Positions 28,008-37,636 of a stretch of DNA of 64,000 nt are shown here, in pieces. The stretch lies in NCBI RefSeq assembly GCF_000702505.1, contig NZ_JNIM01000001.1, forward strand, positions 3,348,001-3,412,000, in the 5' to 3' direction. Position 1 is the first letter of the stretch; each line of letters opens with the position of its first letter. The position numbers and the translations under genes were made by a program. The notes under the pieces were generated by a model. It was not told the DNA's origin. It saw only the letters and a list, made by a program, of their open reading frames with translations, and ran no database searches. The DNA is from Thermogemmatispora carboxidivorans. Its GTDB lineage: Bacteria > Chloroflexota > Ktedonobacteria > Ktedonobacterales > Ktedonobacteraceae.

Positions 28008-28937
28008 ATGCCGCATGCAAGAGGCCGCCGGCGTCAGGCCAGCGTCGCCTCTGAACCATCTCGCTTTGTCTTTTCTGCCTGTAGCATCCCCTGTGAGAGG
28101 CACCCAGAGCATAACGAGGATAGCTTTATCTCTGATGCTTCAACCGGCCTGGCCGCTGTCTTCGATGGCGTCGGCGGCAGCGCCGCCGGTGAAATCGCCG
28201 CCCGCATCGCAGCCCGCTGTACGCATCAGGGCTGGAAAACAGTGATGCGCCGCCTGCAACAGCGTTACCCCAGCGGCCTCTTGCTGGATCAGCAGGGAGA
28301 CCACCATCAAGAACTTGGCCGCTACTTACGCGAGGTGCTGGAAGAAGCTGACGAGCTGATCCGCACGGAAGGCGCCCAGCTGGCCGGAACCGACGACCTG
28401 GCGACAACAGTCGCTCTCGGCGTCTTTTGCCCCCTCTCTAATGCCCCCGGCGCCTTGCTCTTCTATGCCCACGTCGGCGACAGCCGCATCTATCTGCTCC
28501 GACCCGGCGAACCCCTCCGCCGCCTGACAACCGACGACGGCCTGCTGGGAAAGCTGGTGGAAAATAAGGTGCTCAGGGATAGCGATGCTCTGCGCATCGA
28601 TCAGGCGATGCGCTTCGAGGATCTCTCGGATCTAGAGCTGAACTACTTCCGCTGGCGCGGCGGCATTACTCAGGCCCTCGGTGGCCCTCTCCCCCCGACT
28701 ATTCACGTGGACCAGACGACGATTGCTCCAGGCGACCGCGTGCTCTTCTGCACCGACGGCATCCACGATAATTTGACCGATGAGGAGATCGCAACTTTGC
28801 TCAAGGCTGGCCCCCGCTCTTCGGTGGCTCGTCTCCTGGTTGAACGCTCGCTAGAACGCTCGCGCGAGGAGCGCCATATGACGATTCGGGCGAAACCCGA
28901 TGACATCACCGCCGTTGTTGTGACCTGTCGCTTCTAG
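28008..28937 (+). CDS. PP2C-family serine/threonine phosphatase
   Basis: About 309 residues. The metal-dependent phosphatase motifs are in order: HPEHNEDSF (first metal Asp region), AAVFDGVGGSAAGEIAA (motif II), AHVGDSRIYLLR, CTDGIHDNLTDEEI and the last DDITAVVV. PP2C enzymes reverse Ser/Thr phosphorylation by kinases such as those at 42996-44564 and 46989-48272, or act on anti-anti-sigma partners. The start ATG 28008 has AAGGAG 12 nt upstream. The frame is open up to TTG 27774, but that N-terminus is not family-like. An insertion at about residues 80-120 is longer than in minimal PP2Cs. Confidence 0.88.
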   Translation: MPHARGRRRQASVASEPSRFVFSACSIPCERHPEHNEDSFISDASTGLAAVFDGVGGSAAGEIAARIAARCTHQGWKTVMRRLQQRYPSGLLLDQQGDHHQELGRYLREVLEEADELIRTEGAQLAGTDDLATTVALGVFCPLSNAPGALLFYAHVGDSRIYLLRPGEPLRRLTTDDGLLGKLVENKVLRDSDALRIDQAMRFEDLSDLELNYFRWRGGITQALGGPLPPTIHVDQTTIAPGDRVLFCTDGIHDNLTDEEIATLLKAGPRSSVARLLVERSLERSREERHMTIRAKPDDITAVVVTCRF

Positions 28938-29099
28938 ATCTTCTCTTGGAAGGATAACCACCTCTTCTCTCGCTGTACACGAGCAGCTTCCCCCAAAAAG
29001 TACCAGACGTATTTGTCAATGTGCCTATCAATTGCGCCGGTATGCTACACTGTTCCCTGTTTCAAGGCTTTCTAGTAAGATCGAGAGCTGCTGCTCAGC

Positions 29100-29819
29100 A
29101 TGAGAAGAGATCGGCTGACGTTCAAGGTGATCAGTCTCTTTGTGCTGCTGTTGTTGCTGCCCGCCTGCGCGAGCAGTGGAAGCAGCAGCAGTCGCTCTCA
29201 GCCTGAACGCGACGCGGTCCACGCCCCTCTCGGCAGTGGAGCCCTCACCAATTTGGAGCGACTGGCAACGCCAACACCCACGGTGCTGATTCCCAGTCAG
29301 CATCTCACCCCCACGCCTCGACCCACCGCTACGAGGGCAAGCGGCACCCAGGCAACCCCCCTGGCCAGTGCTTCCGCTCCCTATGGCCCCCCTCCTCCTC
29401 TCACAGATCTGGAGCAATACCTGACTCAAAAGCTCTTCGAGCAGATCAACAGCGATCGAGCAGCTCAGGGCCTCTACCCCTATACCTGGAACGCGACGTT
29501 AGCTGCTGGCGCCCGCTTGCATAGTTGGAATATGTACCACTGTGGCTTTAGTCACACCTGCCCCGATGGCCTGCCTCAGTGTACACGCATCGCCAATGAA
29601 GGCTTCAGCTTCAGCGATTGCGGCGAGAATATCGGTCTGGCCGGCCCCTCCAATCCTGCCTGGACCAATGTCTATCAGGTCCAGGAAAGCATGGCGAATG
29701 AGCCGGCGACGGGCTGGCACCACATCCATCTCTTTAGCACGACATTACACCGCGTGGGAATCGGGGTCTACGTCGATCCTTCGGGCTGGGTCTGGTTCAC
29801 AGAGGACTTCGTTAGCTAG
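29100..29819 (+). CDS. CAP/SCP-domain lipoprotein
   Basis: A 239-residue exported lipoprotein. The signal sequence ends in a lipobox LLPAC with the acylated Cys at residue 23. A Ser/Thr/Pro-rich linker (24-100) follows, then a CAP (cysteine-rich secretory/PR-1) domain. CAP matches are LFEQINSDRAAQGL, the early AGARLHSWNM with its His, GFSHTCPDG, the GENIG motif (SDCGENIGL), and TGWHHIHLFSTTLHRVGIGV. Several Cys suggest disulphides. CAP proteins act outside the cell, and their biochemical role is generally unclear. The ribosome-binding site is weak. Confidence 0.88.
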   Translation: MRRDRLTFKVISLFVLLLLLPACASSGSSSSRSQPERDAVHAPLGSGALTNLERLATPTPTVLIPSQHLTPTPRPTATRASGTQATPLASASAPYGPPPPLTDLEQYLTQKLFEQINSDRAAQGLYPYTWNATLAAGARLHSWNMYHCGFSHTCPDGLPQCTRIANEGFSFSDCGENIGLAGPSNPAWTNVYQVQESMANEPATGWHHIHLFSTTLHRVGIGVYVDPSGWVWFTEDFVS

Positions 29820-30026
29820 GGCTGACTCGAACCTGTCTTGCAGGGCCTGGGGCTGAAGTCCGGCAGACGAGAGCCAGCGGTGGACCGCTTTCCGTCTTTC
29901 CTCCTTCCCCTCCTCCGCTTTCGCCTTCCCTTGTGACTGCCGCGGAGCAGGCAGAGCAGCGACCTCTTGCCGGCTGCAGCCCTCCTGTATGGTCCGGTCC
30001 CTCTCTGCCTGCTCCCTGCTTCTCTT

Positions 30027-30590
30027 CTATCCCTGCGTGCCAGCGGCCTGGGCCTGGCTGGCCGCATCCTCCTCTTCGATGAGCTGGGCCTCAATCTGAA
30101 TGTCGATGCGGTCGCTGACAAGCCAGCCGCCAGCTTCAAGGGCCACATTCCAGTTGAGTCCCCAGTCTTTGCGGTTGAGCGAGGTGGTGGCCGTGAAGCC
30201 CAGGCGCCTCTTGCCTTGCCAGTCACGCGAGCGGCCTTCCAGAGTGACATCGAGGACAATGGGCCGGGTGACACCCCGAATGGTGAGGTCACCGTAGAGC
30301 TTGCCGCTGGTGTCGCTGAGGGGTTCAAGGCGCGCGCTGGTGAAGGTGATGGTGGGGTAATGCTCCACATCGAGGAAGTCGGCAGATTTGAGATGGGCGT
30401 CGCGTTGCGGCTGGTTACTATCAAGACTGGTAGCCTCAATTTCGACGGCGACCCGCGTCGCTTCGGGATGGGCCTCGTCAAACTCAATGGTTCCCGACCA
30501 TTGCTTGAAGCGACCCCGCACGGTGGTGATCATCATGTGCTTGGCACTGAATTCGATGCTGGTGTGCGCCGGGTCGATGCGCCAGGGCAT
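30027..30590 (-). CDS. YceI-family lipocalin-fold protein
   Basis: A 187-residue YceI protein, a beta-barrel that binds isoprenoid or amphiphilic ligands. It opens WRIDPAHTSIEFSAKHMMI and has the conserved FDEAHPEATRVAVEIEATSLD, SADFLDVEHYPTITFTS and YGDLTIRGVTRPIVLDV. No signal peptide is seen, so it is probably cytoplasmic, unlike the periplasmic E. coli member. The C-terminal tail is acidic then Ala/Gln-rich. The start ATG has GGGGAGG 6 nt upstream. It has a consensus promoter with a palindromic operator over the start point (30636-30697). Confidence 0.93.
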   Translation of the reverse strand: MPWRIDPAHTSIEFSAKHMMITTVRGRFKQWSGTIEFDEAHPEATRVAVEIEATSLDSNQPQRDAHLKSADFLDVEHYPTITFTSARLEPLSDTSGKLYGDLTIRGVTRPIVLDVTLEGRSRDWQGKRRLGFTATTSLNRKDWGLNWNVALEAGGWLVSDRIDIQIEAQLIEEEDAASQAQAAGTQG

Positions 30591-30635
30591 GGCTGGCCTC
30601 CCCTTCTCAAAGAAGAACAGCTAACAACTCAATAA

Positions 30636-30662
30636 TAGTTACTAATATTAGTATAGTAACTA
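30636..30662 (-). promoter_or_regulatory. Palindromic operator at the yceI transcription start
   Basis: TAGTTACTA (30636-30644) and TAGTAACTA (30654-30662) are perfect 9-bp inverted repeats 9 bases apart. Interlocked with them is a perfect 14-bp palindrome TACTAATATTAGTA (30640-30653). The site starts just downstream of the -10 box, so a bound repressor would block initiation. The TACT..AGTA pattern resembles sites of MarR or HxlR/DUF24-type redox repressors (inference). No regulator gene is adjacent. Confidence 0.75.
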
Positions 30663-30668
30663 CGGAAA

Positions 30669-30697
30669 AGTATAGAGAAAGGCGAGGTCTTTGTCAA
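30669..30697 (-). promoter_or_regulatory. Consensus promoter of yceI
   Basis: On the minus strand, -35 TTGACA (30692-30697), a 17-base spacer and -10 TATACT (30669-30674). This is among the best promoters in the window; it reads toward the YceI gene, leaving a leader of about 70 nt. Confidence 0.85.
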
Positions 30698-30823
30698 GAT
30701 GGAGTGTGGAAGTCATTGGCTGGGGCTTGCCGGGCGACAGTTGGCGGGCTATCATGAGGAGCAGAGCAGAAGAGAGAGTAGGCTGAGGGCTTCAGCCGGC
30801 GAGCATGAGAAGGAAAGGGCCGG

Positions 30824-33145
30824 GTGCCGATGATTCCGCGCGATGATTTTACGCCGCATGGCTATCTAGACAATCCTTTCCATAGTTGGAAGCTGAATCC
30901 GAGCGGTGTGCTTCGCAGTCGTCCGCCGCTTGGCATGGGCTGGCACGTCCCCAACCTGGGCAGCTATGTGCGCAACCAGTTTCAATACAGTGCTCACCTG
31001 AATATTGGGCTGCGCCTCGACGATGACCTCTTGCTGATTACGCCGGAAGATTTCCAGCGTCAGGGCTGCGCCCTCAATAGTCCTCTCCATACGAAGAATC
31101 GCTTCGCCTACAATTGTATTGTCCCATCACACAATCTGCTGGTACACGCTGTCTACTTTCTGGTTGAGGAGCACGTGCTTGGCTGCTTACTTTCGTTGAC
31201 GGCCACTGGTGAGTCGAGACTGCGCGTGACCTGCTACGTCCAGCACGAGCACACGCACAATCCCTTTACAAGTCGTCTATGGGAGCACGGTCTCTACGGG
31301 CGCGCCCTGCCTGGTGGCAATCTGGCCATGTTAGGCATAGCCAGCGAGGGTGACGTCTTCATTCACGGTTGGGTAGCTGTCGACGATGGTTCTGCGCCGC
31401 AGCCAGGGAAGGCAATCTACACCGTCTCTCAGGTCGAACTGGCCGCTCAACTACGTGGGGCGGCAGTGGCCCCTCCAACGGTGACGCAGGCGGACCCCGA
31501 GACGGGCTGGCAGGTGCGCACGCTGACGCTGCCCTGCACCGTGGAGCTGACGGCAGATGGTGAGGAGCGCCGCCTGCTGCTCTTGCTGGCGCGCGGGGTC
31601 TCGCTTGACCAGAGCTACCGCCGCTGGCGCGAGGCTCAGGCGAACTTCCAAGCGGCCTTGAGGGAGCGAGAGCAAGAGGACGAGGCATTCTGGACACGGG
31701 CGCCCCAGCTGTCGGGCGACTGGCCAGCGACCTGGCGCCGCGGCTTCGTCTATGATCAGGAAACCTTGCGCATGGTGATTCGCCCTCCCTGCGGTCTGCT
31801 CAAGGGTGCCTGGGACGGCATGCAAGTTCAGGCTCCGCGTCTGGTCTTGGCCGAGGCCGCCCTGGATGCGCTGGCTCTCAGTTACGCGGCGCCCGAGTTG
31901 GCTGAGGAGGTGCTCTTGACCCACTTTACGGAGGCTCCCCACGCCAATCTTCCCTGTATGCGTGAGGACGGTAGCTACAATATGGTAGCCGACGATGGGC
32001 AGATCTGCGGGACCGCTCCGGAGTGGGGCTATCCCCTCTATTGCTGCGATCTGCTCTTCCGACGCAGCGGTAACCGGACCTGGCTCCGGCGCCTCTATCC
32101 CGCTGCCGCCGCCTATCTGCGCTGGTGGCTGGAGCACCGCCGTGATGCCGACGGCTGGCTGGTCTACGCCTGCTCCTGGGAGAGCGGTCAGGATGTGTCG
32201 AGCCGCTTTGGACCGCAGCAAACCGGGGGGACGCTTATTCAGCATGTGCGCCCGGTGGATCTGCAGGCCAGCATGGCTCAGAGCGCAGCCATTGTGGCAC
32301 GCTGGGCCACGCTCCTGGCTCAAGAGGAGGTGGATGGGTCAGGCCAGGCCTCTGCCGGCCCGCTTCTCAGCCGCGAGGAGTGGCAGGCTGAGGCCTCCTG
32401 GTGGCAAGCCATCGCCGATGAATTCACGGTCAAGACGCGGCGTATGTGGCAGCGTGGCTGGTTCCGAGACTACGACTCCCAACGCCAACAATGGTCGAGC
32501 GAACGGGACGCCATGCACCTGGCTCCCGTCTTTTGTGGCGTGGCTGGCTGGGGTCAGAGCGAGCAGCTGCAGGAAGCCCTGCGCCATCCTCCTACTCACA
32601 GCGGAGGCTGGGCTCCCCTCTGCTGGCCCCCAGTGGCATTGACCGTCATCGGTGCCGCTGACGCTGCCGGCCAGCCAGAGGTGGCCGCCGAACTCGCCGC
32701 CCAGTTCATCGCTGACGGCTACCGCCATCTCGACCGGCGCACCTTCAGCCCCGAAGAAGGTTTACCAGGGGTCACTCGCGAATATCGCCAGGTGCGCTGG
32801 CACGGCACCGCGCCAGAGTACGTCACGGCTGGCATTGAAGGCTACGGCTGGGGCGCCTTGGGCCTGCATCTCTTGCTACGCTACCTCTTCGGTCTGCGCG
32901 AAGAAGAGGCGGGTCAGCTTACAGTGCAACCCATGCTGCCCCGCGCTCTGCGCCAACCCGGCAGCCGCTATCACGTGGGCCCGATCCAGTGGGGTTCCTT
33001 CGCGCTGCAGGCTGCCTGCTCTGTGGTCGATGACCATCACTACCACTTTGACCTGACGGCGAGCGAGGACCGCGGCACCGCCGCGCACTGGGAGTGGGAA
33101 GGACGCTGGGGAGAGGGTCGCCTCATCCAGCTCAGTTCTTCCTGA
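30824..33145 (+). CDS. GH63-like (six-hairpin) glycosidase
   Basis: A 773-residue protein with a beta-sandwich N-terminal half (1-300) and an (alpha/alpha)6 barrel C-terminal half. Barrel motifs include GLLKGAWDGMQVQ, CMREDGSYNMVADDGQICGTAPEWGY, and YACSWESGQDVSSRFG, comparable to the W-[DE]-S-G-x-D segment of GH63/GH37 enzymes holding a catalytic acid. APEYVTAGIEGYGWGALGLH lies near the second catalytic region. Related enzymes hydrolyse glucosylglycerate, mannosylglycerate, trehalose or alpha-glucosides; the substrate is unassigned. No signal peptide, hence cytoplasmic. The start is GTG 30824 (AAGGAAAGGG upstream), or ATG two codons later. Confidence 0.8.
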   Translation: MPMIPRDDFTPHGYLDNPFHSWKLNPSGVLRSRPPLGMGWHVPNLGSYVRNQFQYSAHLNIGLRLDDDLLLITPEDFQRQGCALNSPLHTKNRFAYNCIVPSHNLLVHAVYFLVEEHVLGCLLSLTATGESRLRVTCYVQHEHTHNPFTSRLWEHGLYGRALPGGNLAMLGIASEGDVFIHGWVAVDDGSAPQPGKAIYTVSQVELAAQLRGAAVAPPTVTQADPETGWQVRTLTLPCTVELTADGEERRLLLLLARGVSLDQSYRRWREAQANFQAALREREQEDEAFWTRAPQLSGDWPATWRRGFVYDQETLRMVIRPPCGLLKGAWDGMQVQAPRLVLAEAALDALALSYAAPELAEEVLLTHFTEAPHANLPCMREDGSYNMVADDGQICGTAPEWGYPLYCCDLLFRRSGNRTWLRRLYPAAAAYLRWWLEHRRDADGWLVYACSWESGQDVSSRFGPQQTGGTLIQHVRPVDLQASMAQSAAIVARWATLLAQEEVDGSGQASAGPLLSREEWQAEASWWQAIADEFTVKTRRMWQRGWFRDYDSQRQQWSSERDAMHLAPVFCGVAGWGQSEQLQEALRHPPTHSGGWAPLCWPPVALTVIGAADAAGQPEVAAELAAQFIADGYRHLDRRTFSPEEGLPGVTREYRQVRWHGTAPEYVTAGIEGYGWGALGLHLLLRYLFGLREEEAGQLTVQPMLPRALRQPGSRYHVGPIQWGSFALQAACSVVDDHHYHFDLTASEDRGTAAHWEWEGRWGEGRLIQLSSS

Positions 33146-33202
33146 CTCCCTTGCTCTCTGGCCCTGGCGAGACCCCGCGCGGACAGTCGCCTGCTGCCGC
33201 CA

Positions 33203-35551
33203 CTAGACCTCTGCTTCCTGCAGCAGGGCCTCAAACTCAGTGCGATTGAGATGCTCCCGCTCCAGCAGCGTCGCGGCCAGCCGATGCAGCTGATCACAAT
33301 GCGTGCTCAAGATCGAGCGAGCCAGCTCGCGGCCCTCGCTCAGAATGCGCTGCACCTCGGCATCGATGAGAGCGGCCAGCGAGGTACTGATCGCGCCGAA
33401 GCCACGCCCCAGACCGGTCCCCGCAGCCTGCACCCGCGCCAGGGTCGCTGTTGCAGCATAAGCCGGCAGCAAGTGAGCGCTGGCCGATGCCGATCCCAAC
33501 GGGGACCCATCCAGGGTCAGCGCCGCCCCTGTCGCTTGTGCGGAGACCGCTGACAGCACGGGACTGGCCTCCTCGGCAGCGTAATCGGCGAAAATTACTC
33601 CGACCTGCTCGCTCATCCCCCAGCGAGTGACCATGCGACGCGCCAGATCCGTCACCACCTGCAGGTCGTTCTCAGCGCCCGTCGTCACATGTTCGGGACC
33701 AAAGATCAGCTCCTCAGCGACCCGTCCTCCCAGACCAACAGCGATGCGCGCCATCAGCCGCTCACGGCTATAGTTGTAGCGATCCTCTTCGGAGACAAAC
33801 TGAGTTACACCCAGACTCTGACCCCGCGGCAGAATCGTTACGCAATTGACGCGGTCTGCCTCCGGCAGATGGTAGGCGACCAGGGCATGGCCCCCTTCGT
33901 GATAGGCGATCACACGCCGCTCCCGCTCGCTCATCACGAGCGGACGCAAAATTCCGAGCTGGACCCGGGCCAGCGCTTCTTCAAAGCAGGTCTGGGTCAC
34001 CGCCTCCAGGTCGCGGCGCGCAGCAATCAGCGCCGCCTCATTGACCAGATTGGCCAGGTCAGCCCCACTCATGCCCGTCGTCAGGCGCGCCAGACGCTCC
34101 AGATCGACATCCTCATCCAGCGGCGTTTGACGGGTATGAACCGCCAGAATGGCCTGCCGCCCGGCCCGATCGGGTAGGGAGACCGTAATAGTGCGGTCAA
34201 AACGCCCCGGACGCAGCAAGGCGCGATCCAGAATATCCACCCGGTTGGTGGCCGCCAGCACGATCACCGCTTCACGCTCGCTAAAACCATCCAGCTCGAC
34301 CAGCAACTGGTTGAGGGTCTGATCACGCTCCTCATTGCTGAAGACGCGCGCCCCTCGCTTGCGCCCGACAGCATCAATCTCATCAATGAAGATGACACAC
34401 GGGGCCGACTTGCGAGCTTCGGCAAAGAGGTCGCGCACTCGACTGGCACCAACGCCAACAAACATCTCCACAAATTCGGAGGCGCTGATGCTGAAGAAAG
34501 GAACTCCAGCCTCGCCCGCAACCGCTTTCGCGAGCAGCGTTTTGCCCGTCCCCGGTGGCCCAACCAGGAGGGCACCCCGTGGGATGCGAGCCCCCAGGCG
34601 CTTGAAACGCTCCGGCGAGCGCAGGAACTCAACAATTTCTTCTAGCTCGGCACGCACCTCATCGATGCCAGCGACATCGGCAAAGGTAACTGGGGGAGCC
34701 GTTTTCACTCGCGCCTGCCCCATACGCCCCGCCAGGCCATTGTTTCCTCCACCACTGACCTCGGCCAGCGAGCCGCCATTGCTCCCCCGGGCCGGGCCTT
34801 CCGTCTTGCGCTCCGCCGTGCCCGGCTGCTTTTCGAAACGGCGCGCCCGGCTCCGACTCATACGCGCGATGCGCTCGTCGAGAGCACGCAGCGGGCGCGG
34901 ATTGCGCAGCGAGAAAGTCATTAGAGTGAGAACCAGCCCAATGACGACAATGGGCAACAGGTGCCAAAGCAGCTGCAGCCATAAAGGATTAGAGGCCGGG
35001 GGTAATATCGTCACAAAAACATGTTTCTCATTCAGAAGAGGCATGAGCAGAGGATCTCCCTCAGCAGGCAGGCGCGTATAGAGCTGCCGGGCAGGATCGA
35101 AAGTCTGCGCCTGCGTCTGGGCACCGGCCCAAGTCGAATAATTGGCGCTGGCACTGATCGAGCGGCTCCAGGCTCTCGCCTCGGTCGCCAGAGCTTGCGA
35201 GGAAGGGGACTGCCCGGCAGGCGTTGAAGCAGAGGCCAGCAAGCCATACATCGAGCGATCTTGCAGCACGACTGCCAGCACCTTGCCCGCCTTGACCTGG
35301 TTCACGAAAGCGCTATAGCTCAACACCGTCACGCCGCTCGGTGCCGTGCTGGTCGTCGGCGGCTGGAGCTGGCTGGCCAATCCAAAGAGCAGCAGGACTA
35401 AAGCCAGCACAAGGGCCCCCGTCAACAGCCCACTGCGCCGCGCCTGTATCCATGACAGCCATTTCAGCCGATTGCTTCTCCTACTCCTCACACCATTGCG
35501 CCGCCATGCCCGTTGCCACCAGCGCGCATGGCGACCACCCTTTTCTTCCAT
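33203..35551 (-). CDS. ftsH: FtsH-type ATP-dependent zinc metalloprotease with insertion
   Basis: A 782-residue membrane protease. A basic N-terminus is followed by TM1 (about 42-62), an outer domain, TM2 (about 192-212) and a Gly/Ser linker. The AAA module has Walker A GPPGTGKT, Walker [11 protein letters not shown], and the second region of homology [20 protein letters not shown]. The zinc site is HEGGH (551-555) instead of the usual HEAGH, with the third ligand Asp629 in GAENDLQ. After [11 protein letters not shown] an Ala/Ser/Gly-rich segment of about 60 residues replaces the usual short loop with its FLGR motif. It degrades membrane and regulatory proteins. The start ATG has GAGGTG upstream. 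A minus-strand TATAAT lies at 35847-35852. Confidence 0.93.
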   Translation of the reverse strand: MEEKGGRHARWWQRAWRRNGVRSRRSNRLKWLSWIQARRSGLLTGALVLALVLLLFGLASQLQPPTTSTAPSGVTVLSYSAFVNQVKAGKVLAVVLQDRSMYGLLASASTPAGQSPSSQALATEARAWSRSISASANYSTWAGAQTQAQTFDPARQLYTRLPAEGDPLLMPLLNEKHVFVTILPPASNPLWLQLLWHLLPIVVIGLVLTLMTFSLRNPRPLRALDERIARMSRSRARRFEKQPGTAERKTEGPARGSNGGSLAEVSGGGNNGLAGRMGQARVKTAPPVTFADVAGIDEVRAELEEIVEFLRSPERFKRLGARIPRGALLVGPPGTGKTLLAKAVAGEAGVPFFSISASEFVEMFVGVGASRVRDLFAEARKSAPCVIFIDEIDAVGRKRGARVFSNEERDQTLNQLLVELDGFSEREAVIVLAATNRVDILDRALLRPGRFDRTITVSLPDRAGRQAILAVHTRQTPLDEDVDLERLARLTTGMSGADLANLVNEAALIAARRDLEAVTQTCFEEALARVQLGILRPLVMSERERRVIAYHEGGHALVAYHLPEADRVNCVTILPRGQSLGVTQFVSEEDRYNYSRERLMARIAVGLGGRVAEELIFGPEHVTTGAENDLQVVTDLARRMVTRWGMSEQVGVIFADYAAEEASPVLSAVSAQATGAALTLDGSPLGSASASAHLLPAYAATATLARVQAAGTGLGRGFGAISTSLAALIDAEVQRILSEGRELARSILSTHCDQLHRLAATLLEREHLNRTEFEALLQEAEV

Positions 35552-36318
35552 TCCTTCACCTCACCTGAGAAAGGCCCGCAAGCAATCAAATGAGGATCTT
35601 TTGCAGAAGATGCTCGCAGCCTTCCGTGTCCTTCATAGTTCATTTCATGTCTGCCAATGTTTCAATTGCTATGTTACGCCTTTTTCTTTCCTGCCATGAG
35701 TATAATGCAGGGAAGAGGCCAACCCGTCCAGGAGATGAAGACCGTATGAGTGCTCTCGCCCTATGTCGGACACGTGAAGATTGTACTGCTTCTCCCCGCC
35801 TTCCTCAGAGAGGTGGTGGATCTTTAGTACTTTCTTCTTAGTGAATATTATAGCAAATCGTTTCTCTCCTTGCCATTACGTATCAAGATGTCTCTTTACT
35901 CTCGCTTACTGGGGCATCGGCCCCCCTTGGAAGCCCTTGGGCCCGCGGCTCGCACCTGGGGGCCAGCTTATCTGCTTCCTACTCCGGCCCCAGAGAGCAG
36001 GCCAGGTACTCTCTGGTCCTTCCTCTCTTTTTCGTTATAAACGAGCCAGCCAGGGACCTCTGGTATCTGGAAAATTTCTCCTTCGGTCCATCAGGAGGAG
36101 GATCGTCCCATCGCCAACCACTCTGCCCTGTCTATTTCTGGCGCAGCGTCTCCTTGCATGGGATAGAATCAGAAGCGCCGCTCCCTTGTGCGTATGCGGG
36201 CTGGTCAAAGGCGGCCAGAGTGAACAGGAGCGCAGGCGCACAAGTGAGCAAGCTCCCTGGCTGGTTATGCCAGGAATCACTCTGATAGGCCAGGAAAGAG
36301 AAGGAGACATCTGGAACC
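35552..36318. other. Divergent intergenic region ftsH / quinone oxidoreductase
   Basis: About 770 bases. It holds a perfect minus-strand TATAAT (35847-35852, weak TGGCAA -35) that could serve ftsH, a plus-strand TATAAT (35701-35706) ahead of a 31-codon ORF, and AT-rich patches at 35580-35700. Nothing protein-like is seen in 35850-36318. Confidence 0.45.
35746..35841 (+). CDS. Possible small ORF (31 aa)
   Basis: A 31-codon ORF beginning MSALALCRTREDC, with GGAG about 12 nt upstream of the ATG and a plus-strand TATAAT 40 bases upstream. The composition is unremarkable and there is no recognised family. It could be a leader peptide, a real microprotein or chance. Confidence 0.2.
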   Translation: MSALALCRTREDCTASPRLPQRGGGSLVLSS

Positions 36319-37299
36319 ATGAAAGCGATCCGCATCAACGAAACTGGCGGACCAGAGGTCTTGCATTTGGAAGAGATGGAGACGCCGCAGCCGCGGCAGG
36401 GCGAAGTGTTGATCAAAGTGGCGGCTGCCGGGGTAAATTATGCCGATCTGGCTCAGCGTCAGGGCACCTACCTGACACGCACACGCACGCCAACCACGCT
36501 CGGCTTCGAGGTTGCTGGCACAGTGGTGGCTCTGGGTGAGGGCGTCACCGCACCTGCCCCGGGCACGCGCGTGGCCGCCTTTGCCACTGGTGGCTACGCT
36601 GAATATGCCACTGCCAGGGCTGAGACGGTCTTTCCGATTCCGGAGTCCCTCGATTTCGTGCGGGCTGCCGCCCTGCCGGTCCAGGGGGTGACCGCTTATC
36701 AGCTGCTGCACGATTCAGCTCGCCTGCAAGCGGGTGAAAGCGTGCTGGTGCACGCTGCTGCTGGAGGCGTAGGCACCTTTGCTGTGCAACTCGCCCATCT
36801 GCTGGGAGCTGGCCAGGTCATTGGCACGGCGAGCAGCGAGGAAAAACTGGAGTATATCCGGCGCCTGGGAGCCGATTGGGCCATCAACTACAGCCAGGAG
36901 AACTGGACGGAGCAGGTCAAGCAGGCCACGGGCGGGCGTGGCGTCGATGTGCTGCTCGAGATGGTCGGTGGCTCGATTGCGGAGCAGAGTCTGCGGTGTC
37001 TGGCCCCCTTTGGCCGGATGGTCGTCTTTGGGGCTGCCAGCGGACAGATCGTTCAGTTCAGTGGTATCCAGCTGATGTATAAAAACCAGGAGATTATCGG
37101 CTACTGGCTGAGTGCCTGGCTCAGCCGTCCACAGCAGATTGCTTTCGCGATGCAGGAGCTGACTCGCTACCTGGCTGCTGGTCAGCTGACGATCTTTGTC
37201 GGGCAGACATTTCCCCTTGAAGAAGCCGCTAACGCCCACCGGGCTATTGCTGAGCGACGTACCACCGGGAAAGTTGTCCTGACAGTAGAACCTCTGTAA
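36319..37299 (+). CDS. Zinc-free MDR NADPH:quinone oxidoreductase-like protein
   Basis: A 326-residue medium-chain dehydrogenase/reductase of the quinone oxidoreductase group. The GroES-like N-terminal domain has VKVAAAGVNYADLAQRQGTY and the substrate-side TTLGFEVAGTVVALGEGV. The Rossmann motif is VLVHAAAGGVGTFAVQLA (about 142-160), followed by GTASSEEKLEYIRRLGAD. There are no structural-zinc Cys residues and no catalytic zinc ligands, as usual for QOR. It reduces quinones or enoyl-type substrates with NADPH. The start ATG follows AGGAAAGAGAAGGAG. Confidence 0.9.
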   Translation: MKAIRINETGGPEVLHLEEMETPQPRQGEVLIKVAAAGVNYADLAQRQGTYLTRTRTPTTLGFEVAGTVVALGEGVTAPAPGTRVAAFATGGYAEYATARAETVFPIPESLDFVRAAALPVQGVTAYQLLHDSARLQAGESVLVHAAAGGVGTFAVQLAHLLGAGQVIGTASSEEKLEYIRRLGADWAINYSQENWTEQVKQATGGRGVDVLLEMVGGSIAEQSLRCLAPFGRMVVFGAASGQIVQFSGIQLMYKNQEIIGYWLSAWLSRPQQIAFAMQELTRYLAAGQLTIFVGQTFPLEEAANAHRAIAERRTTGKVVLTVEPL

Positions 37300-37636
37300 C
37301 CCTGCTGCGAATCCTTCCTACGGAGGAACGCTTTCTACTTGATGAACAGCGGCCCTGGCTTTGGAGACCTTCTTTCCCGTCCGCCGCCAGGGCCGCTTGG
37401 GCCAGTCTTTGCAACACTGGAGCCTGCCAGGCGTTTCTACTAATGGTGGCCTCAGTCGCTCGCGCTGAGCATTGGCTCTCGTCGAGCAATCAAACAAGCA
37501 AACAATCCAGCCTCCGGCTGCCACTCAGGGGACCTGACCAGGGCAGCGCTCCTTGCAGGCAATGGTGGCCGCCGGAGAGCCTCACCAGGCTGGCCATTCA
37601 CTTCATCACTGGGAAGCAGGAACAGAGGTCTAGAGG
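37300..37636. other. Intergenic stretch, 37300-37636
   Basis: A 337-base space between two plus-strand genes. I see no promoter of good quality, hairpin or gene. Confidence 0.45.
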
